Positions 1-5,317 of a stretch of 8,242 nucleotides of DNA are shown here, piece by piece. The notes beneath the pieces were generated by a model. That model did not search any database and was not told the origin of the DNA. It was given only the letters and a program-made list of their open reading frames with translations. The stretch comes from Fidelibacterota bacterium. GTDB lineage: Bacteria > Pseudomonadota > Alphaproteobacteria > Rhodospirillales > Rhodospirillaceae. The stretch covers positions 1 to 8,242 of the forward strand of contig CANJEU010000080.1 in assembly GCA_947473445.1 (NCBI GenBank), written 5' to 3'. The translations under genes were made by a program, and so were the position numbers. Position 1 is the first letter of the stretch. Every line of letters starts with the position of its first letter.

Positions 1-309
1 ATCGGCAAGCTGGCCAAGGACCCGGGGAAAATGAGTGATGCGGCAACGGCCTGGTCTGAGATGGCCTCGAGCTTCATGAAAGGCGCTCCCGCCTCCACCC
101 CGTTCACGGCCTCCTCCCATGACCCCTCTTCCGCTGCGTACCGGCCCACGCCCGCTGCCCCTTCACATGGCGCTGGAGGGCTGGATACTCTCGAGCTCCT
201 TGGCCGGCTTGATGCCATCGAACGGCGCCTTGCCGCCCTCGAATCAAAACCCGCGCGAAAAGCACCCGGCCCTGCTGGTCGCGGCAGAAGCAGCGGGCCT
301 AAGCCCTGA
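1..309 (+). CDS. C-terminal end of a truncated gene upstream of phaC; possibly a PhaE/phasin-like subunit
   Basis: The reading frame is open from the first base, so the gene begins before the window; an internal ATG at 31 is not needed. The visible 102 residues start with a polar helix-like stretch (DPGKMSDAATAWSEMASSFM). A Pro/Ser/Ala-rich linker follows, then a short amphipathic heptad helix (LDTLELLGRLDAIERRLAALE split around 181-243), then a basic Pro/Gly/Arg/Lys tail. A helical body, low-complexity linker and C-terminal coiled coil directly before a short PHA synthase would suit the PhaE or PhaR partner of a class III/IV synthase, or a phasin. That is inference from position and shape only. 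Wobble-position GC by hand count is about 82% before base 119 and about 58% in the part shared with phaC, so the frame looks coding before the overlap and weaker within it. A frameshifted 5' part of phaC is the main alternative. Confidence 0.5.
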   Translation: MGKLAKDPGKMSDAATAWSEMASSFMKGAPASTPFTASSHDPSSAAYRPTPAAPSHGAGGLDTLELLGRLDAIERRLAALESKPARKAPGPAGRGRSSGPKP

Positions 310-1375
310 CCTTCTGACCGGACCCTGGCAGGACCACCTCGATCCTGTCCGTTTTCTTGAGTCTCTGACGCGCCAATCGACGGAACGGATGGGCAGCTTC
401 GTGGCCGGGGTCCGCGCCTACCAATCTCATCCGCACCGCCGCGCGCTCGCGCCGCTGCCCGAGGTGTGGAAACGCGGCGCGGCAACACTGCGGCATGCCA
501 AAGGCGACGGACCGGCGGTGCTCTTCGTGCCGTCTCTGATCAATCGCGCCTATATCCTCGACCTTGCCGCCGACCGCAGCCTCATGCGCGCGAGCGCGGC
601 GCAAGGTCTTGATGCGTTCCTGCTCGACTGGGGTGATCCGACGGCGGCTGAACTCGCCTTCACCGTCACCGACTACGTCGAAGGTGTGTTGATCCCGGCG
701 ATGGAGGATCTCGCTGCGCGCACGGGTGGCCCCGTGCGTCTCGCGGGATACTGCATGGGTGGGACGCTCGCGGCTGCCGCGGCGGTATTGCGTCCCGATC
801 TCGTCTCCCGCATGGCGTTACTGGCCGCGCCGTGGGATTTCCACACCGAGAGCGAAGCCGCGCGCGCCTTGATGCGCGCGATGTCGGCTCCTCTCACCAT
901 GATGATCGACGCCGAGGGCAGCGCCTCGGTCGATCTGCTGCAGGCGCTGTTCGCCTCGCTCGACCCTACGTTGACGGGACGCAAATTCCGCGGCTTTGCA
1001 AACCTTGATCAACACGCCGAGGAAGCGCGCCGTTTCGTCGAGCTTGAAGATTGGCTCAACGAAGGCGTGCCGCTCGCCGCGCCCGTGATGAAAGAAGTGC
1101 TCGAAGGCTGGTACGGGCGCAATGACCCGGCCGGCAACTTATGGCGCGTGGCCGACACCGTCATCGATCCCGCGCGCATCACTTCGCCGACGCTCGCGCT
1201 CATCCCGTCCCAGGACCGTATCGTTCCCCCGCAGTCCGCCCGCGCGCTTGCCACGGCGATCCCCGGGGCCATCACCCGCGATGTTCCCTTCGGCCATATC
1301 GGGATGGTCGCCGGCGGATCGGCGCCGCGGCGTGTCTATGGTCCGCTGATTGAATGGTTGCGCGCGACATCGTGA
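119..1375 (+). CDS. phaC: PHA synthase (poly-3-hydroxyalkanoate polymerase), short class III-like type
   Basis: Polymerises (R)-3-hydroxyacyl-CoA into polyhydroxyalkanoate at the granule surface. This is an alpha/beta hydrolase fold with a cysteine nucleophile. The lipase-like box is G-Y-C-M-G-G with C212; the other catalytic residues are D366 (in SQDRIVPP) and H393 (in FGHIGMV). The C-to-D distance of 154 is close to the 153 of the Allochromatium class III enzyme (C149, D302, H331) and shorter than in class I enzymes. The DWGDP motif before the nucleophile also fits PHA synthases. At 418 residues it is much shorter than class I enzymes (about 590). The ATG at 119 is chosen because the following GPRPLPLH segment resembles the N-terminus of alphaproteobacterial synthases; that comparison is from memory. 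No Shine-Dalgarno is visible there. Later options are ATG 167, ATG 212 and TTG 230. The frame is closed upstream by TGA at 77. The start lies inside the preceding gene, which suggests translational coupling. The 3' end overlaps the convergent MATE gene. Confidence 0.88.
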   Translation: MTPLPLRTGPRPLPLHMALEGWILSSSLAGLMPSNGALPPSNQNPREKHPALLVAAEAAGLSPDLLTGPWQDHLDPVRFLESLTRQSTERMGSFVAGVRAYQSHPHRRALAPLPEVWKRGAATLRHAKGDGPAVLFVPSLINRAYILDLAADRSLMRASAAQGLDAFLLDWGDPTAAELAFTVTDYVEGVLIPAMEDLAARTGGPVRLAGYCMGGTLAAAAAVLRPDLVSRMALLAAPWDFHTESEAARALMRAMSAPLTMMIDAEGSASVDLLQALFASLDPTLTGRKFRGFANLDQHAEEARRFVELEDWLNEGVPLAAPVMKEVLEGWYGRNDPAGNLWRVADTVIDPARITSPTLALIPSQDRIVPPQSARALATAIPGAITRDVPFGHIGMVAGGSAPRRVYGPLIEWLRATS

Positions 1376-2718
1376 CTAAGGCGCCAGAAGCGCGCGCCCA
1401 GCAAAAGGGTCGCGACCATCAAACCGATGGCAAGGCCCCACCAAACCCCTGTGGGTCCGAGTTCCAGCGCGAAGCCCATCACCCAAGCCACCGGGAAGCC
1501 CACGCCCCAATAGCTGAAAGCGGCCAGCACCATCGGTAAGCGCGTGTCCTTGTAGCCGCGCAGGGCCCCCGCGGCGATCACCTGCGCGCCGTCGAACACC
1601 TGAAACGCCGCGCCCACCGCCAGCAAGCCGACCACGAGCGCGATGACGTCGGCGTCCGCCGGGACTGCTGGGTCGAGATTGAAAAGCAATGCGAGGTCGC
1701 GCGGGAAAATCAGGAACACCGCGGCCGCCATCAGCATGAAAGTGATGCCGAGCATGAACGAAACCATTCCCGCGCGGCGCGCGGCGGTCGGCGCCTGCGC
1801 GCCGAGATGGAAGCCCACACGCACGTTGACCGCCTGCGAAATCGCCATGGGCACCATGAAGGTGGTCGAGGCGATGCTGATCGCCACCTGATGGGCCGCC
1901 AGCGCGGTATTTCCCAGCACTCCCATCATCAGTCCGCTCGCGGCAAACAGAAAAAGTTCGACGGCGACGGTGGCCGCGATGGGCCAACCCATGTGATACA
2001 ATTCGCGCACCGTCTTCCAATCGACGGCGCCGGCGAAAAGATGGCTGCGCATGTGTGACTGCGTGCGAATGATCAGCGCCGTCGCCGCGGCCATGATCCA
2101 AAGGGCGATGGCGCTCGCCGTGGCCGAGCCCATGTAGCCCATCTCGGGCAGGCCCCAGGCGCCGTGAAGCAGGCCGTAGTTCAGAAAACCGTTGAGCAAA
2201 AGCGCCGCGATGGTCACCGCCATGACGACATGTGGATGATTGATCGCGGCCAGGTAATTGCGCTGCGTGGCGAGGAGAAGGCTTGCCGGAGCGCCAAGCA
2301 GCAGGATGAGCTCATAGCGGCCGACATCGTGTGCGAGCTGGGCGGGTTCGCCTAACGCGAGAAGAATGGGTTCGAGGAAGGCCAGCACCGCCATCACCGG
2401 GATCGACGCGAACAGCGCAAGGATGGTGCCGGCGCGAAAGACCGGCGATATCCGCGCGACGTGCCCCGAGCCGCGCGCATGAGCGGTCAAAACGCCGACG
2501 CCCGTCATGCCGCTCTGCATGATGGCAGTTGTGGTGAAGAATAAACCGGCTCCAAGGCCGCCGGCGGCCAGTGCATCTCGGCCCAAGGAACCAAGCAGGA
2601 TCGTGTCGGTCAGTCCCATACCCATCTGCGCCACCGCCGCGGCCGCCAAAGGAAGGGCGAGGCGCAGCGTCGCGGACGTTTCCTGCTTGAAGGTGAGCGC
2701 GGAAGAAGAGGGGATCAT
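1336..2718 (-). CDS. MATE-family multidrug/sodium antiporter (NorM-like)
   Basis: Inner-membrane efflux pump that exports cationic drugs or metabolites in exchange for Na+ or H+. The 460 residues, a normal MATE length, form about twelve hydrophobic segments in two homologous halves. Family-typical stretches are GLTDTILLG near residue 35, VELFLFAASG near 252, ALAAHQVAIS near 272 and ALRGYKDTR near 385. E254 and D376 fall where NorM of Vibrio cholerae has its key membrane carboxylates (E255 and D371), judged by motif and position. The ATG at 2718 is preferred; a TTG two codons upstream (2724) is also in frame but lies inside a tandem repeat. The Shine-Dalgarno is weak: a GGGA about 10 bases before the ATG. 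The gene sits between phaC and phaB on the opposite strand and its last 40 bases overlap the end of phaC. Substrate cannot be told from sequence. Confidence 0.93.
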   Translation of the reverse strand: MIPSSSALTFKQETSATLRLALPLAAAAVAQMGMGLTDTILLGSLGRDALAAGGLGAGLFFTTTAIMQSGMTGVGVLTAHARGSGHVARISPVFRAGTILALFASIPVMAVLAFLEPILLALGEPAQLAHDVGRYELILLLGAPASLLLATQRNYLAAINHPHVVMAVTIAALLLNGFLNYGLLHGAWGLPEMGYMGSATASAIALWIMAAATALIIRTQSHMRSHLFAGAVDWKTVRELYHMGWPIAATVAVELFLFAASGLMMGVLGNTALAAHQVAISIASTTFMVPMAISQAVNVRVGFHLGAQAPTAARRAGMVSFMLGITFMLMAAAVFLIFPRDLALLFNLDPAVPADADVIALVVGLLAVGAAFQVFDGAQVIAAGALRGYKDTRLPMVLAAFSYWGVGFPVAWVMGFALELGPTGVWWGLAIGLMVATLLLGARFWRLSHDVARNHSISGP

Positions 2719-2720
2719 AA

Positions 2721-2740
2721 CCAAAGGGTCCCAAAGGGTA
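2721..2740. repeat. Tandem 10-bp repeat abutting the MATE start codon
   Basis: Two back-to-back copies of CCAAAGGGT(C/A), 9 of 10 bases identical, end 2 bp before the MATE ATG. On the MATE strand the unit reads ACCCTTTGGG/T. The 10-bp period puts both copies on the same DNA face. They lie just downstream of the candidate -10 box, covering the expected transcription start and 5' leader. This is where a repressor or an RNA-level control would act. The repeat is certain; any function is inference. Confidence 0.55.
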
Positions 2741-2744
2741 GGCG

Positions 2745-2774
2745 GGCATACGGGATGCCCCGTATTGCTGTCAA
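2745..2774 (-). promoter_or_regulatory. Candidate promoter for the MATE gene
   Basis: On the minus strand a perfect TTGACA (2774-2769) is followed after 18 bases by TATGCC (2750-2745), a weak -10. Transcription would start near 2738, giving a leader of about 20 nt before the ATG at 2718. Only the -35 is strong, so this is a candidate. Confidence 0.4.
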
Positions 2775-2864
2775 TGTAAGCGCCCGGCCTGTGAGGGGCG
2801 AAGACGCGCGTGGATTCTGTTGCAGTGCGAACCTGGGGGCTTTCCCTTGCTGCTGACGCGCCCC

Positions 2865-2893
2865 TATTATCAACACCAACAACAACACAGGGA
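2865..2893 (+). promoter_or_regulatory. phaB leader: possible -10, CA-rich unstructured leader and Shine-Dalgarno
   Basis: TATTAT at 2865-2870 could be a -10 box, but no convincing -35 lies 16-18 bases upstream (the bases there are TTTCCC-like). It is followed by an almost G/T-free CA-rich stretch (2871-2889) and then AGGGA at 2889-2893. That Shine-Dalgarno lies 7 bases before the ATG at 2901 and fixes the phaB start against a TTG further upstream at 2820. The ribosome binding site is well supported; the promoter is a guess. Confidence 0.5.
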
Positions 2894-2900
2894 TTCTCAC

Positions 2901-3626
2901 ATGACTGCGCGCGTGGCTTTGGTGACCGGCGGAACCCGGGGCATCGGTAAGGCGATTTCTGTCGGCCTCAAGAAGGCGGGTTATCGCGTCGCCGCCAACT
3001 ACGGCGGAGATGACGCCGCGGCCAAAGCCTTCAATGTCGAGACGGGGATTCCGGTCTACAAGTTCGACGTCAGCGACTTCGACGCCTGCAAGGCCGGCGT
3101 CGAGCAAGTGGTGAAGGACCTCGGCCCAGTCGACGTGCTCGTCAACAACGCCGGCATCACGCGCGACGGAACGCTGCACAAAATGGATGCCAAGCAGTGG
3201 CAGTCGGTCATCGATACCAACCTCGGCTCCTGCTTCAACATGAGCCGTGTCGTCATCGACAGCATGCGTGAACGTTCCTTCGGCCGTATCGTCAACGTCG
3301 GTTCGATTAACGGCCAGGCCGGTCAGTACGGTCAGGTCAACTATGCCGCCGCGAAGTCCGGCATCCATGGATTCACCAAAGCGCTCGCGCAGGAAGGCGC
3401 TGGCAAAGGCATTACCGTGAACGCCATTGCGCCGGGTTATGTCGACACCGACATGGTGCGCGCCGTTCCGCCGCCGGTGCTGGAAAAGATCATCGCGCGC
3501 ATCCCGGTTGGCCGTCTCGGCCGGGCCGAGGATATCGCCCGCGCCGTGTTGTTCCTTGTGGCAGACGATGCCGACTTCATCACCGGCTCGACCATGTCGG
3601 TCAACGGCGGCCAGCATATGTATTAA
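2901..3626 (+). CDS. phaB: Acetoacetyl-CoA reductase (NADPH-dependent)
   Basis: Reduces acetoacetyl-CoA to (R)-3-hydroxybutyryl-CoA with NADPH in the cytoplasm, the second step of PHB synthesis; the product is the substrate of PhaC. It is a short-chain dehydrogenase of 241 residues, close to the family's usual length. The N-terminal Rossmann motif is TGGTRGIG (9-16) and the structural motif is NNAG (82-85). The catalytic residues are S135, Y148 and K152, with the Ser-Tyr spacing of 13 found in Ralstonia PhaB. PhaB-specific features separate it from FabG-like reductases: the GQYGQVNY stretch (141-148), PGYVDTDMVRA (178-188) and the C-terminal NGGQHM. The start is set by the AGGGA ribosome site. 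It is divergent from the MATE gene and followed after 9 bp by a TRIC-type gene, probably in one transcript. The usual partner phaA is not in the window. Confidence 0.95.
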   Translation: MTARVALVTGGTRGIGKAISVGLKKAGYRVAANYGGDDAAAKAFNVETGIPVYKFDVSDFDACKAGVEQVVKDLGPVDVLVNNAGITRDGTLHKMDAKQWQSVIDTNLGSCFNMSRVVIDSMRERSFGRIVNVGSINGQAGQYGQVNYAAAKSGIHGFTKALAQEGAGKGITVNAIAPGYVDTDMVRAVPPPVLEKIIARIPVGRLGRAEDIARAVLFLVADDADFITGSTMSVNGGQHMY

Positions 3627-3635
3627 GCGGCGGTT

Positions 3636-4280
3636 GTGCCGGCGCCGCTCCACGACCCCACCCAGCTGCTCTATCTTTTCACGCTGCTGGGCGTGGGTGT
3701 CTTTGCGTGCAGCGGCGCGCTCGCGGCCGGCCGTCGTAATCTAGATCCAATTGGCGTTGCGGTGCTTGCGATGGTGACCGCCACCGGCGGCGGCACTATC
3801 CGCGATGTGCTTCTCGATCGCACGGTGTTCTGGATTGCCGACCCCACGCATATCGTGGTGTGCCTCGCCGCCGGAGCGGCGACCTGGGTGTGGGTGCGCT
3901 TCTTTCACCCGCCTGATCGGGCGCTTCAGCTGGCCGACGCGGTTGGTCTCGCGCTTTTCGCCTTGACCGGAGCCCAGATCGCAGAAGCCGCGCAGGCGGG
4001 GGCAATCATTATCGTCCTGATGGGCGCGATTACCGGCTGTGCCGGCGGCCTTTTGCGCGACGTGCTCAGTGCCGAGGTCCCGCTCGTTTTCCGTAAGTCG
4101 GAACTCTATGTAACGGCGTGCGTCGCCGGTCTTACCGGTTATGTGCTGCTGCGACAGTTCGGATTTCAGCCCGACGTTGCCGGAAGCTTAAGTGCGGCCC
4201 TGATCCTGGCGCTGCGGCTGGCCTCGATCCGTTGGAACATCACGCTTCCGACGATGCGCATTGGTCCAACGCGCGACTAA
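3636..4280 (+). CDS. TRIC-type (UPF0126 / YadS-YicG family) membrane channel protein
   Basis: Small inner-membrane protein of 214 residues with about seven hydrophobic segments. It is built from an internal two-fold repeat. The first half carries GGGTIRDVLL (51-60) and the second carries GGLLRDVLS (137-145) followed by P and FRKSELYVTA (152-161). This is the signature of the bacterial homologues of trimeric intracellular cation channels; the Gly-rich and Arg-Asp motifs mark the pore-lining helices in that family. Its transported ion and physiological role in bacteria are poorly settled. The GTG at 3636 is chosen because it gives a normal-length N-terminus just before the first membrane helix; no good Shine-Dalgarno is seen, so translation may be coupled to phaB, 9 bp upstream. 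It ends 17 bp from the convergent gloB stop, with no clear terminator between them. Confidence 0.88.
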   Translation: MPAPLHDPTQLLYLFTLLGVGVFACSGALAAGRRNLDPIGVAVLAMVTATGGGTIRDVLLDRTVFWIADPTHIVVCLAAGAATWVWVRFFHPPDRALQLADAVGLALFALTGAQIAEAAQAGAIIIVLMGAITGCAGGLLRDVLSAEVPLVFRKSELYVTACVAGLTGYVLLRQFGFQPDVAGSLSAALILALRLASIRWNITLPTMRIGPTRD

Positions 4281-4297
4281 GCCAGACCCGGTAGCCT

Positions 4298-5062
4298 TTA
4301 GAAAACATCTTTCCGCTTGCGAACTTCGGCGAACACATCGACCGGATCGCGGCCCGCCATGCCTAGAGCTGCGGCCAATTCCGGCGCATCGGCGCGCAGG
4401 AACGGATTTGCGGCCTGCTCTTCGCCCAGAAGAGAGGGCACCGATGGCTTTCCTGCCGCGCGCAAGGCCTTCACGTCGCGCTCGCGCTTGCGCAGCGCGT
4501 CATTTTCCGGATCGATGCTCACGGCAAAGCGGATGTTGCTCTCGGTATATTCGTGGGCGCAGAAAATGCGCGTTGCCGGCGGTAACGCCCGCAGGCGTTT
4601 GAGGCTGGTCCACATCTGTTGCGGGGTGCCCTCGAACAGTCGTCCGCAGCCGATCGAGAACATGGTGTCGCCGCAGAACAGGGCGTCACTCTCCTTGAAC
4701 CAATAGGCGATATGGCCGCGCGTATGTCCGGGCACGAAGAAGACCTCGGCCTTTTCAGCACCGAGCGCATAGATATCGCCGTCCTTTACCTGCACGTCCA
4801 TCCCGGGAATGCGGTCGGGATCGTGCGCGGGGCCGACGATGAGGCAGCCGGTGGCGTCCTTGATTTCCATATTCCCGCCGATATGGTCGGGGTGATGGTG
4901 GGTGTTGAGGATATGGGTGATCTTCCAGCCCAGACGATTGGCCTCGTCCATCACCGGTCCCGCCACCGCCGGATCCACGACGGCCACCGTGTTACTCACG
5001 GGCTCGCGCACGAGATAAATGAAATTGTCCGACAGCACGGGAATTTGGCGGATATCGAGCAT
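4298..5062 (-). CDS. gloB: Hydroxyacylglutathione hydrolase (glyoxalase II)
   Basis: Hydrolyses S-D-lactoylglutathione to D-lactate and glutathione, the second step of methylglyoxal detoxification in the cytoplasm. It is a metallo-beta-lactamase fold of 254 residues, the normal length. The binuclear metal site is complete: THHHPDH (54-60, with H55, H57, D59, H60), H113 in GHTRGH, D132 in the GDTMF stretch and H170 in CAHEY. The C-terminal substrate-binding domain is present, including the basic RKRERD (191-196) and NPFLR (219-223). These C-terminal features separate it from other metallo-beta-lactamases. The ATG at 5062 has a GAGG ribosome site 5 bases upstream. The gene is divergent from the TAXI binding protein and convergent with the TRIC gene. 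A possible -10 (TAAAAT, 5101-5096) lies upstream, with a poor -35. Confidence 0.95.
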   Translation of the reverse strand: MLDIRQIPVLSDNFIYLVREPVSNTVAVVDPAVAGPVMDEANRLGWKITHILNTHHHPDHIGGNMEIKDATGCLIVGPAHDPDRIPGMDVQVKDGDIYALGAEKAEVFFVPGHTRGHIAYWFKESDALFCGDTMFSIGCGRLFEGTPQQMWTSLKRLRALPPATRIFCAHEYTESNIRFAVSIDPENDALRKRERDVKALRAAGKPSVPSLLGEEQAANPFLRADAPELAAALGMAGRDPVDVFAEVRKRKDVF

Positions 5063-5153
5063 GGTGACCTCAGGGGCGACTCGAACGTCCTTCGGATTTT
5101 AGCGCGAAGGCGTTCGGGTTTGATGTGGTTTCGTGAGCCCATGTAGGCCCGTT

Positions 5154-5171
5154 GTGGGGTGTACGCCACAC
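5154..5171. repeat. 18-bp imperfect palindrome, possible operator
   Basis: GTGGGGTGTACGCCACAC pairs with itself in 8 of 9 positions around the centre at 5162/5163, counting one G-T; the only mismatch is G opposite A. There is no central loop and no T-run after it, so it is more like a protein-binding site than a terminator. It sits upstream of both divergent genes. The palindrome is visible; the role is inferred. Confidence 0.4.
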
Positions 5172-5282
5172 GGACGAATAATTCCCCACCTTTCGACAAC
5201 GAAACGTGCCGCCCAAGCGTTGGATGTGATATCGAGAGAAAATCGCGCTGGGGTGCCGCGATGCGAGACTCCGCGCCGGATC

Positions 5283-5300
5283 GTTACGTCAAACTGTTAC
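5283..5300 (+). repeat. GTTACG direct repeat upstream of the TAXI gene
   Basis: GTTACG occurs at 5283-5288 and 5295-5300, 12 bp apart start to start, just over one helical turn. It lies 18 bp before the chosen GTG start of the TAXI gene. Paired half-sites of this kind suit a response-regulator or similar activator. Six-base repeats can occur by chance, and if translation starts at 5261 they lie within coding sequence. Confidence 0.3.
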
Positions 5301-5317
5301 GAAACGTCTGGATCGCC

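Larger units (their letters stand above)
5063..5317. promoter_or_regulatory. Divergent intergenic region between gloB and the TAXI binding protein
   Basis: These 255 bp hold no convincing gene. On the minus strand TAAAAT at 5101-5096 is a fair -10 for gloB, preceded 17 bases upstream by a weak ATCAAA. On the plus strand I find no clear sigma-70-like promoter. An 18-bp near-palindrome and a GTTACG direct repeat lie inside and are listed separately. The TAXI frame is open back to 5159, so part of this stretch could be coding if a start at 5261 (ATG) is used. Confidence 0.45.

Noticed and set aside
1376..2101. 241-codon minus-strand frame within the MATE gene
   Set aside because: Alternate frame of the MATE gene; Arg/Gly/His-rich, no hydrophobic segments or motif.
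2815..2835. TGC/GCA-rich stretch that might be a PhaR-type operator upstream of phaB
   Set aside because: Only GCA-G-TGC is symmetric and the order is inverted relative to the TGC-N-GCA type I recall; too weak to list.
2820..2900. N-terminal extension of phaB from TTG 2820
   Set aside because: The ATG at 2901 has a good AGGGA site and gives the family's usual N-terminus; the extension has no Rossmann-fold relevance.
2715..3653. 312-codon minus-strand open frame opposite phaB
   Set aside because: It is the antisense shadow of phaB, rich in His/Asp/Arg with no family motif; phaB itself is unmistakable.
4281..4297. Possible terminator between the convergent TRIC and gloB genes
   Set aside because: The 17-bp gap shows no stem with a T-run on either strand.
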